A stretch of DNA of 64,000 nucleotides. Source: Pelobates cultripes (taxonomy: Eukaryota; Chordata; Amphibia; Anura; Pelobatidae). The notes below the pieces were generated by a model, which saw only the letters and a list, made by a program, of their open reading frames with translations, was not told where the DNA came from and did not search any database. The stretch spans positions 135,779,802 through 135,843,801 of the forward strand of contig OW240916.1 in assembly GCA_933207985.1 (NCBI GenBank), given 5' to 3'. Positions 12,366-22,410 of the stretch are shown here, in pieces; the stretch's first letter is position 1, and each line of letters begins with the position of its first letter. A program made the translations under genes and the position numbers.

Positions 12366-13407
12366 GAGAAAGGCAACTGTGACTCGCCTCGGTTTTTGTC
12401 GCCTTCTGGTGTCTGTTCCCCTGGGGGTGAGTCACCTCGGTGGCCTCCGAGTGTATATACAACGTGAGTCCGTTGCTTGGGGTATGCGGTCCCTCTAGTG
12501 TGGGTCGTTCGATAGTGTTGTGTCGAGCCTTTCCCTTGGCTCCCAGCTCACCTATTGTGTTGGGTTGTAGATCTCTCCGAGTATGTTCCCGTCCCGGAAA
12601 CCCCACCCACCTTCGTTGCCCCTCCCTGTCTCGGCCTATGTATGGCCTGTGTATGTGTCTGACTCTAACTCGGGCCCCAAGTTTCACGTCATTCTGTAAC
12701 TGTTGCTACCCGTATTGTACCGCGTCCGCGCAATTGTTTACAAACAATAAAAACCATAAACCAATATAACAATCATAATAAACAGTTGTGGAGCAAGGCC
12801 CCCCATTCTTCCCCCCCCCCAAAGGGAGCTCCCCACACCCCCCCCCTTGGTGGCCCCATTGCATGCCTGAGAGGCCCTCGGCTGTCCAGAAGGTGCTGGG
12901 ATCTATGCTATCGGTCGTGCCCTTCAGGCTAGAGCTTGGGGAGATCACCCATACAGTGGTGGGTATAACCCCGGTATGGTGGCAGCCTCCCAGCTTCCAC
13001 CCCCGCACCCCCTCCACCCAAAGGTAGCTGGTGTTCCCGGGCCTTGGCAACTAGGAGAGTCCCAGCGTGGCATGTCCATGCAAAGTCTATCTCCTGGGGG
13101 TCCCCACCCCTGGTTGTGAGGCTCAGGTTAGGCCACCCCCTGCTAATGAGGATCTGGACCCCATGTTGCGGGCTTAGGTCAGGGAATCAAGTACATACCA
13201 AGTTGTGCTGTGGTTCGACCAGGTGGGTGGGGGGCAATGTCATCTCGTGGTGCCCGACACCCACAGGAGCTTCCGGTGGTCGTGTCTAGGCCTTCTGAGC
13301 TGTCTTGTGGCCTTCTCTCGTAGTGGCTGGGGGGCCGTTGGTGGGGTGGCAGGTCGACGGTCGGGTTAGCAGAATGGGAGGTAGGGGAACAGGTTCATAG
13401 GGGACAG
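12366..13407 (-). other. Long inter-ORF region of the LINE
   Basis: About 1.04 kb separates ORF1 and ORF2 of the antisense LINE. It includes an open frame of 128 residues (12687-12301) with no domain that I recognise, rich in Arg and His, which overlaps the start of ORF2 in another frame. The region has G/C homopolymer runs (near 12811-12846). Related LINEs usually have shorter spacers. Confidence 0.5.
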
Positions 13408-14376
13408 TTATTCTTCATGGCTGTCTGGGCCACCCCGCCGGAACCCGCTGCCTGTGAGGCCCGTGCCCGGCCTGTCGCTTACCGCCCGTGGATGCTGTGG
13501 TTGTCGCTCCAGGACCCAGTTGGGTCGTAGGAAGCGTGGAACATCAGCTGGCCAGCGGATGATATGCCAGGATTGGCCCACCCTCGCCTGCAGGCTGAAG
13601 GGGAAGCCCCATTTGTACGGGATCCTCCGCTCCCGGAGAATGGCGGTTACTGGACGTAGCGCCCTCCTGGCCTCTAGCGTGAGCGCGGAGAGATCCTGGT
13701 AAAGCGAGACCTGCCCGTCTCTAAAGGCGATGTTCTGCTGATTGCGCGCCGATCTCATGATGCCATCTTTTAAGGCGTAAGAGAGCAAGCAGCAGATTAC
13801 GTCTCTCGGCGGTCCCTCAGGGGACAAGGGTCTCAGCGCTCTATGGGCTCTTTCGATACCGTAGTCTTCTGGGGCTCTGTCACCCAGAATATGGGTAAAC
13901 AGGTCTGTCAGGAGCTCTGGCAGCGTTTCGTCCGCGTTTTCGGGTAGGCCCCTTATGTGGATATTGTTCCTCCTTCCGCGATTGTCCAGGTCTTCTAGTT
14001 GTCTCCTGAGATCTAGTAGGACATTGCCCTGTCTGGTGGTGGCAGTGTCTGTGGCCTGTTGGTGCTGCACAGTCTGGGCTCTGTCTGCTTCAAGGGCCTC
14101 TACCCTTTGTTCAAGGGCTATCAGGTCTTTCCTCACCTCCATGACTTCCTCCCTGATTGCAGTCCTGATTTCTGCCAGCATCTCAGCTTTGTCAGCTCTG
14201 GACAGCATATTGGCAGTGATCTTGGCCAGCTCGGATGAAATATGCGCAAGAGTGTCTCCCCTGGGTGAGCCCTGCTTCAGGCTGTCACTGCTGCTGTCCC
14301 CTGGGGAGGCCGGCACCATTTTGGATGCGGCCGGTGCGGACCGCATGTCTCGTGGCGTGCATACATAGCCGTCCAT
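13408..14376 (-). CDS. LINE ORF1 protein, L1-type RNA-binding chaperone
   Basis: This is an open frame of 322 residues. L1-type ORF1 proteins form coiled-coil trimers that bind element RNA and act as nucleic-acid chaperones. Here a heptad-like region (about residues 45-132) precedes an RRM-like segment opening with RRNNIHIRGLPE (135-146), then IERAHRAL (174-181) and a C-terminal domain with NIAFRDGQVSLYQDLS (215-230). Length and order fit L1 ORF1. The frame is complete from Met to stop, in contrast to the broken ORF2. It lies about 1 kb upstream of ORF2 on the same strand. Confidence 0.88.
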   Translation of the reverse strand: MDGYVCTPRDMRSAPAASKMVPASPGDSSSDSLKQGSPRGDTLAHISSELAKITANMLSRADKAEMLAEIRTAIREEVMEVRKDLIALEQRVEALEADRAQTVQHQQATDTATTRQGNVLLDLRRQLEDLDNRGRRNNIHIRGLPENADETLPELLTDLFTHILGDRAPEDYGIERAHRALRPLSPEGPPRDVICCLLSYALKDGIMRSARNQQNIAFRDGQVSLYQDLSALTLEARRALRPVTAILRERRIPYKWGFPFSLQARVGQSWHIIRWPADVPRFLRPNWVLERQPQHPRAVSDRPGTGLTGSGFRRGGPDSHEE

Positions 14377-14592
14377 AGCCGTCCATTTCAGTGTTGAATT
14401 GTTTCTCGAATTCCTCGGAACATCATTATTTTTTCCAATGAAGTGTGCTTGATGAAGAAAAAAATGAAAATTCCCACTGAATTGTTGTTAACTCATTTCT
14501 GCCATTATTTTTATTTTTTGAGATTTATTGCAGAGCTTCTGATCACTTTTACCAAGATGCATGTTTGTTTTGCTATTTTATCATTAAAGTAA

Positions 14593-15587
14593 GTTTAGTC
14601 CATGGGTAGTCAACCTGGTCCCTATTGCCCACTAGTGGGCGGTTTGGGATTTCAGGTGGGCGGTGGTGGGTTCTGCAGAAAACGCCCAGTGGGCCTCGAT
14701 GGCCCATGCAGAGCCAGCCTTGGTGAGGAAATCAAAGCACTTAGTTCCAGCAGAGGGAGGGAAGGGCCTGGCATGCTCTGTGTTCCTCGCGTGAGCAGGC
14801 TGATCGGAACGTTGCCATGCGTTAACATGGCAACACTTCGGTACAGTGCTGTGCTCACAGGAGGACAGGAGAGTCAGCCTGCAGACAGACGAGCTGCACA
14901 CTAAAGTGGACATGCCACCACTGGACCACCAGTGCTTGCAGAATTATGCCCCTCCTCCCTGGTAAAAGGTAAGAAGAAGGGAGGTGAAGACCTTAAGATA
15001 GATTTTCACGTCTCACCCACCTACACACAGCATAGACCATATGCACCCTTCACACACAAACATAGACTGCCCTACACACACACACACAAACTGCCCCCTC
15101 ACACACAGAGACACAGACTACCTCCTCATACACACTGCACTCCTCACACACTTCCCCTTCACACACAGTGCCCTCCTCACACACTGCAGCCCTCACACAC
15201 ACTGTACCCCTCACACACTCAATGCCTCCTCACACACTCATACACTACACCCCTCACACACAATGCACCCTTCTCACACACACTGTACACCTCTTTCGCT
15301 CACACACACACACACACACCCATCACACACAAACATGCACACACACACACCGCACCTCCCAGACAGACACAGAAAAAAGTGGAATAGAAAAAAATGGAAA
15401 ATGGAAGAAAAAAAATAGATACATATTTTTTTTTTTTTTTTTAAACCCTCCTTTCATAAAATATTAAAAAATAAATCAAATCGCACTTGTGCTACAAAAT
15501 TAGTTACTGTGTAAGGAAATTTTACCATCAACAAAGATACAAAAGTGGGCGGTAGGAATTAAAAGGTTGACTACCCCTGGTTTAGTC
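14593..15587. mobile_element. Non-autonomous hAT element with 8-bp target duplication
   Basis: The element proper is 14601-15579 (979 bp). It starts CATGGGTAGTCAACCT and ends AGGTTGACTACCCCTG, imperfect terminal inverted repeats of hAT type. It is flanked by an exact 8-bp duplication GTTTAGTC (14593-14600 and 15580-15587). The interior has a CA-rich minisatellite (about 15020-15360) and no transposase. Subterminal GTGGGCGG blocks are present at both ends. Confidence 0.93.
15020..15360. repeat. CA-rich minisatellite inside hAT element
   Basis: Irregular tandem blocks such as CCCCTCACACACA and CTCCTCACACAC make up about 340 bases. Open frames over it are repeat artefacts. Confidence 0.85.
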
Positions 15588-16180
15588 TGTTAATGGCCTA
15601 AGACTCACTAGGAGTTTTCTAAAACCAATATAGATAAATCACATTATATAATGTGAGTCCTTGTACAATACTTTGTAATATTATTGTTACTATTATTATT
15701 AATATTTCTACAGAACTACATATACACTACACAGTATACATTTGGATGGGTGAAGGTAATAGCCACATTCTTTTTTATAGATAGAACTAAAATGATACCG
15801 TATGTTTTGAGAGCGAAGTTCACAGTTGTAATCTTGTTTGATGCAGGTGTTTGAATAACTATTGCTGCTTTAGTTACTGTGATAAGGCAATATATATTAC
15901 ACCTGCACAATGACTGTTGCAAAATGCAAACAGTTGCTTGCAATAGAATGTGCTTTCTTATGATTTTATGTACTCTACATACCCAATACTTCAATGAGAT
16001 TGTGAAATGAAAAACCAATACTATTTAACTATTTTAATGATCTTTACCAGAACTTTGCTGGAGTCACTGGGACCCTATGACGTTGTGTACCCCATAAAGC
16101 ATAAAGGTGCACTCAAACCACCATAGCCACTGTAGTTAAAGACTATAGGAGCCAGAGCCTGAGCTACTGCTAGGGAGCAA
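15588..16180. other. Non-coding stretch
   Basis: No gene seen. AT-rich single-copy-looking sequence, with an ATT-rich run near 15681-15702. Confidence 0.35.
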
Positions 16181-16184
16181 CCAA

Positions 16185-16553
16185 TAATGGAACTACAGGG
16201 GTCGCTAAGGTCGCGAGTGTGACCTAGCCCCCTGTGTTCCGCCTGTGAGGGTGGCCCATGAGCTGGCCGGCTGTTCGCTAGGGCAGTGTAGGTAAGCAGG
16301 TGCCTTCTCTGCTGAAATACAGTGTGTCCGGCGGAGGGATGAGCATGAGTAAACTACAGGGAAAGGACCCACTTTACCCCAGGGAGAGAACCCACACCAG
16401 CTATCCCAAAAGTAGGGAGACTAGTTGGGCCTCAAAAAAATACTATAAATAAAATGAATTTGTGAGTGTGTGAGAGAATGTGTACATGTGAGTGTCAAAT
16501 CAGGGAGTGTCGGTGCTAATGAGTTTATCGTGTGTGTGTGTGTGTGTGTGTCG
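16185..16553 (+). mobile_element. Dispersed repeat copy A (GGGGTCGCTAAGGTCGCGAG family), with TG tract
   Basis: The block ACTACAGGGGTCGCTAAGG through AATGAATTTGTGAGTGTG recurs at 20471-21180 with the same order of segments. Both end in TG-rich sequence (here 16531-16551 is a pure TG run). The terminus of the second copy, CAGTGGCGAA, suggests a hAT-like element, but no target duplication could be paired. Confidence 0.5.
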
Positions 16554-16756
16554 CTATCCTGTGCCTCCTTTTCTCCCATGTAAAGGCATCTAAGGTGGAG
16601 GGCCTGAAAGAAGAAAAGGAGGCAAGGAATGATATTTATTTTCACAGAGTGCACTCGACCAATCCAGGAATTCAGTTTAGAAGCCCACCTTTCTAGATCG
16701 TTCTTAAGAGTGCAAAAAAAGTGGGTTGTAATTAGTGAGTTGTAGTGTGGTAGCAT
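16554..16756 (-). pseudogene. L1-like LINE ORF2 fragment
   Basis: Minus-strand translation gives ERWASKLNSWIGRVHSVKIN followed by an Ile-Ile-Pro and Phe-Phe-Phe-Gln stretch. This matches the conserved region downstream of the reverse transcriptase in L1/Tx1 ORF2; the complete LINE at 7.9-14.4 kb has KWAPQYISWFGRINAVKMNL at the corresponding place. Only about 65 residues remain. Confidence 0.7.
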
Positions 16757-16965
16757 GACTAACCTGCCCAGAGCTCACAGCGTTTCATTTCCATCCATAC
16801 ATTTGAGCCTTGGAGAATGGCAATCTTTACCTTTTATGTCATCCTGTCAATTACGTGCTGTTATATATCCTCACCGTATCACTGTAACGCAAAGTGTTGG
16901 TAGTATGTAAATGCTAATAACAATTTAAAAAAGAAAATTATATTGAAATATGTTTCTTTCCTTAG

Positions 16966-17044
16966 GGTCTTGGAAATAATTGATTGCATAAATGCCCTCT
17001 GTGCACATTCTCCTTTACCCCAGATGACTTACAACTGAAGAAAG
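16966..17044 (+). other. PIP5K1B: Candidate 5' untranslated exon of PIP5K1B
   Basis: A 79-base segment is bounded by a strong acceptor (TGTTTCTTTCCTTAG) and a donor (GAAAG/GTATGG), 1.1 kb before the ATG exon, whose acceptor abuts the start codon so that an upstream exon is required. The segment contains two short upstream ATG frames that stop within it. Splice sites are seen in the sequence; its use as an exon is inference. Confidence 0.4.
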
Positions 17045-17057
17045 GTATGGTTGTTGT

Positions 17058-17480
17058 TTTTTGGTTTTTTTCGACAATCTGTTTTTATTATCATTTCTTC
17101 ACGTCAATACTTGGGTAGAGTACAGCTGCATAATATAAACGCAAATGCTGAGTATTACATTACATGACCTGGTCAAAGTAGCAGTTACTTAGATTTGGTA
17201 GACAAACACTAACTGTTTTATATAGGAAGGTTTTACAGCAAGGGATGAGCAGCCTGTAGAATGGGTAGAGCGAGTAGGTTCGAAAACCAGAATTTCGGAT
17301 AAGATATACTAGTATCAAGAATACCAGTATGTATCCAGTAGGTCTCCCACCCACCCCTGACCATAGGAACTGTATATGGTTCCACATGTATATGGTTCTG
17401 TTTTATGAACCTTGTGTGTAAAATTTTCTGTAGAAGGAAGCAAAGCCTTTCTCCTTCAACAGAAGACAATTCAATCCATC
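17058..17480 (-). mobile_element. Probable LINE 3'-end fragment
   Basis: The block TTTTTTTCGACAATCTGTTTTTATTATC near 17067-17094 resembles the antisense 3' end of the full LINE (TTTTTTGACAATCTTTATTTTCC near 7919-7941), an inverted AATAAA-type signal with A tail. The part to the right shows no coding match and is probably a 3' UTR. Confidence 0.4.
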
Positions 17481-18162
17481 GTGAACATCAATAATTAGCT
17501 CAATATAGGCTTTTAAATCATCTTTGATGTCTACACTTCATACGTGAGACAACATGTGTTCTTGTTTTTTAACATATGAGAACTATGCTGGCATTGCACA
17601 CAACACTGACAGCGTGGCCGCTATAATCAGCTTTTAGTAGTATAACAGCTGTTTGCCGTTTTCTCAATCTGTATAAATGGAGCACATTATATCCCTTTTT
17701 TTTGAGCAGTTGAGTAGATAGAGATTTTTTTTTTTTAATGTATGTCACTAAGATGGTGTTGCTCCATGATCTGCAGCCACAAAGAGCATTAGTATAGCAT
17801 TACAGCCATCGCTGGTTTTATTGTAACATTAGAAATTGAATAAATCCCATTGGATTCAACCCCTTTTAAATTCAGCCAAAAACCTAGCAACTTTGGAGAT
17901 TTTGATTTATATTCTAAGCAGCTTCATTGTTACAAAACCTCTGTGAATGCTTCAGAATACAGTTATATAGAGTACACAGAAACGCCTGTTGGTGACAGGT
18001 TTCCCCCTTCCCCCGTTTAATATTCTGGCAATGATGGGATGGTACATAATAAAGAAGGTACTAATGCTCCCTCGTGAAGCTCCTCTGAGGCCAACTATCT
18101 GCAAATCTATTCCTGTCATTGTCCAAGCAGGTAAACTGATCCTCAAATTGTTTTGTCTTTAG

Positions 18163-18234
18163 ATGTCTACTGTAACAGAAAATGGAAACGCTACTACAGG
18201 CGATGTACCAAATGTGGAGAAAACGTACAAAAAG
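18163..18234 (+). CDS. PIP5K1B: PIP5K1B, first coding exon (residues 1-24)
   Basis: PIP5K1B phosphorylates phosphatidylinositol 4-phosphate at the 5-OH to make PI(4,5)P2, mainly at the plasma membrane, feeding endocytosis, actin and PLC signalling. This exon encodes a start Met and the variable N-terminus ending EKTYKK. The acceptor (TTTTGTCTTTAG) lies immediately before the ATG and the donor is AAAAAG/GTAAGC; exon phase is 0. The ATG was chosen because it begins the exon and the peptide aligns with the known type I beta N-terminus ending in EKTYKK. The five exons in the window total 774 bases, 258 codons, without a stop. Low identity before residue 20 is normal for the family. Confidence 0.88.
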
Positions 18235-18540
18235 GTAAGCACAAATCCTAGTCCTTCTCCGTTTTATTTAGACTCTGGGTATGTTGCCAGCAAACTTGCA
18301 AAATTCAGGCCAAAATAGTCAAGTTTGAAAATTAATACATTTATTTCTCCAAAGCATCCCTGCAAAATGTTTGGAGGAGAAACCCCTTATCCTACACTGT
18401 AAAAAATATACAGGTATATGTCTGTTTTGTTTATACATCACAGGCTTTAGATGATTTCTTTTTGAACTGACAATGCAGAGCTTTTGTTATTGTGGCATTA
18501 ATGTTTACTCAATTATAACAAAATGGTGCTTAGTTTAACA
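18235..18540 (+). other. Start of the 28-kb intron
   Basis: Donor GTAAGC at 18235. No recognisable element in the first 300 bases. Confidence 0.5.
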
Positions 18541-18776
18541 CAGGCATAGGCAACCTTCGGCACTCCATATGTTTTGGACTACACCTCCCATGATGCTTTA
18601 CCAGCATTATGGGTGTAAGAGCATTATGGGGGATGTAGTCCACAACCTTCAGCACTTCAGATGTTGTGGACTACATCCCCCATAATCCCATAATGCTCTT
18701 ACACCCATAATGCTGGCAAAGCATTATGAGAGGTGTTGTACAAAACATCTGGAGTGCCGAAGGATGCCTATGCCTG
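18541..18776. mobile_element. Palindromic MITE, hAT-like
   Basis: The 236-bp element starts CAGGCATAGGCAACCTTCGG and ends CCGAAGGATGCCTATGCCTG. Almost the whole length is a palindrome, with blocks such as GGATGTAGTCCACAACCTTC and their inverse, centred near 18658. No exact 8-bp duplication is seen at its borders (GTTTAACA against GATAGTTG). Foldback MITEs of this terminus are common in vertebrates. Confidence 0.75.
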
Positions 18777-20470
18777 GATAGTTGCTTTAATCTGTGATAC
18801 ATGTGATGCTTGCATATTTTTATTCAAAGGCATGCATCAAGTTAGTAAAGGCTTACTATAAAAAAAAATGACAAACAATGCAAAAAAACTTATTGCATTT
18901 ATTTAAGTTTTAGCTTGTTCACTCAATGTCTAATATAGTAACCTTTGATAACAAAGTATACCTGGCATTAGAGGCGTGGCTAGGGTAGCAGGCTTATAGT
19001 GCAGCATTCTGCAAAACATTTATTTTGTGCAAAAAGTTGTGAGCATACAAAAAATACAGCACTGTGATAATAAAAACAGTTTGGTTTTAAAATGGCACTC
19101 TTCTGGTGCCTGTGATAAAACTTTACTCATCTGGCTAAAAAGCACAGTTGTGGCCTCACCTAAGTGATAAAAATAGCCTATTATTGTCACAGGCTTATTG
19201 TAAAATGCACGGATTGTTTTAGAAGATGTTCACTAATACGCAAGCTGTAGGGTTGTGATGTTTCAAAGGTTTCACAGAATACCTAGCTATATTGTTATGT
19301 CTTATCTAGATTAAGAGGAGAACTTAAGAATCCTGTATTTAGGTAGAAGCCGTACAAGTAAAACAAGTCTTTCCACGTTTAGCTATTTTTGTCTCTTTAA
19401 TCTTTTTAAAACGATTTTGAAAAGTGTGTGCTTATTGTGAAGCAGCCTCCCATATATGGTGCATTTGTTTCACAACTTGATTACAATCTGTGTATAGTTG
19501 CAAGTCTGCATTTGACCCGTTTTAATGCAACTTCTGGAGACAGTGGAACTACAATGTCCGTAAAAAAAAAATATATTTTTGTGATCTCTCAGTGTAACAC
19601 AACTACAGCTGCATTGTTGGAGCAAATTGGGAAATAGTAGTGTGTGGGTGCCTAGACTGTCTCTTTAATTCACACATTAAATGTGCCACGCTTGCAGAAC
19701 ACTAGTGGCTTTTCTAATAATCCTTATTCAATCTATTATATAGTAATTTGCTACTGCTCTTTGCTAGAGAGAATGAATTACATTGATGGAATTTGATCAG
19801 TCACCAGCACAACTTGTGTATGATAGGTATTGTCCTCATATCTATACTGTATTTTTTTGCACAATCAGATTTAATGAGTTTTGATTAAAAAAAAAAAAAA
19901 GGTCCGTAGCTTTCACCAGCATATACTCACCCTCTAAGACACACCCACTCTATTTACAAAGCAACTTCCTTATTAGACATACTCTGTGTTGTTGTCCTCT
20001 TATTATCAGTTCCATTTTCCCTCTGCAGCAAAGGACACTCTAAATATAACAGTTTATCTATGTTGCATTGAATAATGTACAAGAGAGAAATAACCGCAGC
20101 TCGTTGCGATGCAAGCGTCAGTTATAAGCCTTCAGTCAGCGGCAGACCAAAAAGGATCACACCAGACACACAAATGGAAATTGATAGTATTTCTACATTC
20201 TGGCCACATCAACATTTTACACAATTCGTGGAGTAATAGTTTTTTTTAGAGAAAGACAAATATTATCAGTTCATCATCAGCATCAGAAATATTTATTGTC
20301 ACTTTACTTATAAGTACTGAGATCTCGCAAAATGTAGTTTATAACTCATGGGATTTACTCAAATAGTGATTATTGTTAATAAAAATGTGAGTTCTCCAGT
20401 AATGGAGTTGGGAGGGACTGCTACATAATCGAAGCAGCCCCCTAGAGTGCACAGCCATCTATGACGCAAC
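18777..20470. other. Intronic stretch without recognised elements
   Basis: AT-rich intron sequence with short homopolymer runs (for example poly(A) near 19885-19900). Nothing coding is supported. Confidence 0.4.
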
Positions 20471-21180
20471 CAGTGGCGAAAATACAGGGGTCGCTAAGGT
20501 CGCGAGTGTGACTGGGCCCCATGTGCTCCACCTGTCAGGGGTGCCCATGAGCTTGCCCCCTTAGAGCACCCCCAGGAGACAACCATATGTTTGCTACTTA
20601 TCTGAACGGCAGGCTAGTACTCTGTCGAGATACAGTAGGTCCAGGAGAGGGATGAGCATGGGCGGGAAGGAGTGCTGATGCCCCTTCTCTTCCTCACTGC
20701 TCCCTCGCGCGTCCTCTGTTGTGATGCCGGGAGAAAGACTATGATGTCACTCTGGCCAAGGAGCACTAAACAGTGTGCAAGAGAGCAGAGAGGAAAAACA
20801 AGAAGATTCAAGCTTTCACACTAGTCCCCAGGGAGAGAAGATTCCACACTAGACCCCAGGGAGAGGACCCACACCAGCTCTCCCAAATGTAGAGATAATT
20901 GGTGGGCCTCAAAAAATGTTTAAAAAATACTATAAATAAAGTTAATTTGTGAGTGTATGTGAGAGAATCTATATGTGTGAGTGTGCCAAATGAGTGTGTT
21001 TGTCATTGAGAGTTTGTGTCTGTCAGTGAGTGTGTGTGTGTCGGTCAAGTGAGTGTCAAATGAGTGAATATCTCTTTCTGTTAGTGTCTTGTCAGTAAGT
21101 GTATGTGTGTGTGTGTGTGTGTGTTAGACAGTGTGTCAAATCAGTGAGAGTGTGTGACTGTTAGTGAGTGTTTTTGTCTC
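20471..21180 (+). mobile_element. Dispersed repeat copy B (GGGGTCGCTAAGGTCGCGAG family)
   Basis: It begins CAGTGGCGAAAATACAGGGG and follows the same order of blocks as copy A at 16185-16553: GGGGTCGC, TGCCCATGAGCT, GATGAGCATG, GAGGACCCACACCAGCT, GGGCCTCAAAAAA, TACTATAAATAAA, then TG-rich sequence. The end is ill-defined, running into a Penelope-like segment. Confidence 0.5.
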
Positions 21181-21186
21181 TCAGGA

Positions 21187-21640
21187 GTACTAGCCCCAGA
21201 CGAAGGCGCAACACTGTAGCGCCAAAACGTGCATCGGGTGTTTTTCAAACACTTATTTTCTTTATAATTTGCTATTTTGGGTTTAATATTTCTTGGTGAT
21301 GGGTATTTATTGTAAATATGTTATTCGAGAGGGGTGGCGGTTTTTAGGGTTCACAAGATTACAAGCTTGCCTTCCATGTCCGGACCCTGGTCGGGCTTCT
21401 TTAGATTAGCGAGGTATACCCAGTATTTATTAACCTTCTAAAGCTGAATGATTACTCCCCACGAGGGTGATCTGTTGAGGGTGCCCGGGCAAGAGATTTA
21501 TATCACATACAGCAGCTTACTCTGTTCCTGACTACCGGCATTTAGCATTAACTTGAGCTGTATTAACAGCCAGAACTCAGTATCAGTTACATATTTGTAT
21601 TAGTACTATAGCATATAACTCTTAGTAATGAGTGTTTGTC
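21187..21640 (+). mobile_element. Penelope-like remnant with hammerhead-like core
   Basis: The segment opens with a hammerhead-like core (21193-21240) and continues into sequence without an ORF. Penelope-like retroelements of amphibians are known to carry such ribozymes near their ends. No reverse transcriptase remains, so the family assignment rests on the core alone. Confidence 0.45.
21193..21240 (+). ncRNA. Decayed hammerhead ribozyme motif
   Basis: CAGACGA (21197-21203) stands where the core CUGANGA is expected. Stem II is GGCGC (21205-21209) pairing perfectly with GCGCC (21219-21223). AAAAC (21224-21228) stands for GAAAC. ATC (21233-21235) is a permitted cleavage triplet, followed by GGG (21236-21238), which can pair with CCC (21194-21196) as stem I. 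Two core positions differ from consensus, so activity is doubtful. Confidence 0.45.
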
Positions 21641-22238
21641 AGTGTATGTGTACCAGTGAGAGCGTAAGGGGGGTCCTTTTTTGAATCTTATACTGGGAAC
21701 CTGTGATTCCTAGTTACCCCTCTGGCCGCAGCCTCTCTGAAAGGCCCGCTTCCCCATAAACCACACCTCACTGCTCCGAGGATGCACTGTTGTGCACACG
21801 CAGAGTTCACGCAGAGTTCAGATTGGCTGAAGTTCGCAGGAGTTGGCATTAAGCTGACTTAAGTGAAGTGAGTGTGGCATGGTTTTTTTTATTTCTACCA
21901 ACAGTGCATCTTGGAGGCAGCATTAGGATCCCCTGCCAGCTGTCTGTGACATTCACCTCACTCAGTCTGCTTGATGCCATCGTCCGCAAATAATAGCCAA
22001 TCCATGAACAGGATTTAGACCACCAGTCAATGAAACGCAAGCTTTGCATCATCACTTTTATCATTTCAGTCCCCACACTGGAGCTAAAGACAGCCTTCAG
22101 CAGGGAAATGAGAAAGTGCCCTGCGTCTGATCATGTTATTAGATCATGCCTTGTTGTAAATAATTAAATGGGTACTGCAACTTGCAAATGATTATGAGTT
22201 TTTAACTTGTAATGGTGTCGGTGTATCCCAAAGTGAGA
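21641..22238. other. Intronic stretch without recognised elements
   Basis: No supported gene. GC-richer repeat-like sequence to about 21860, then single-copy-looking intron. Confidence 0.35.
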
Positions 22239-22410
22239 ATGCCATGTAGTGATGTCCCGAAAGGAAGTGGGAGGGTCTGGGAGGGAGGGTCTGCTGCTGA
22301 TTGGCTGGAATGTGTCTGCTGACTGTGAGGTACAGGGTCAAAGTTTACTCAATGATGAGTCCGTGGCGAACCGTTCGTGGCGAACCGTTCGGGACATCAC
22401 TAATGCCATG
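22239..22410. mobile_element. Short hAT MITE with 8-bp target duplication
   Basis: The element is 22247-22402 (156 bp), with termini TAGTGATGTCCCGAA and TTCGGGACATCACTA as exact inverted repeats. It is flanked by ATGCCATG on both sides (22239-22246 and 22403-22410). Near the right end the 14-base block CGTGGCGAACCGTT is tandemly duplicated. Confidence 0.93.

Larger units (their letters stand above)
7920..14395 (-). mobile_element. Near-full-length L1/Tx1-like non-LTR retrotransposon (antisense)
   Basis: On the minus strand the order is short 5' region, ORF1 (14376-13408), about 1 kb spacer, ORF2 (12365-8425, in three frames), 3' UTR, then an AATAAA signal (inverse of TTTATT at about 7929-7934) followed by an A-rich tail. 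ORF1 has the coiled coil plus RRM-like layout of L1 elements; ORF2 has an AP endonuclease and reverse transcriptase. Length is about 6.5 kb. No clear target duplication was found. The copy is dead because ORF2 has three frameshifts. Confidence 0.9.

Noticed and set aside
13955..14368. 137-residue + strand frame with hydrophobic stretches
   Set aside because: Antisense of the LINE ORF1 coiled coil.
22345..22385. TGATGAGTCCGTGGCGAA resembling a hammerhead core
   Set aside because: No pairing stem II; it is the edge of a tandem doublet inside a hAT MITE with verified ends.
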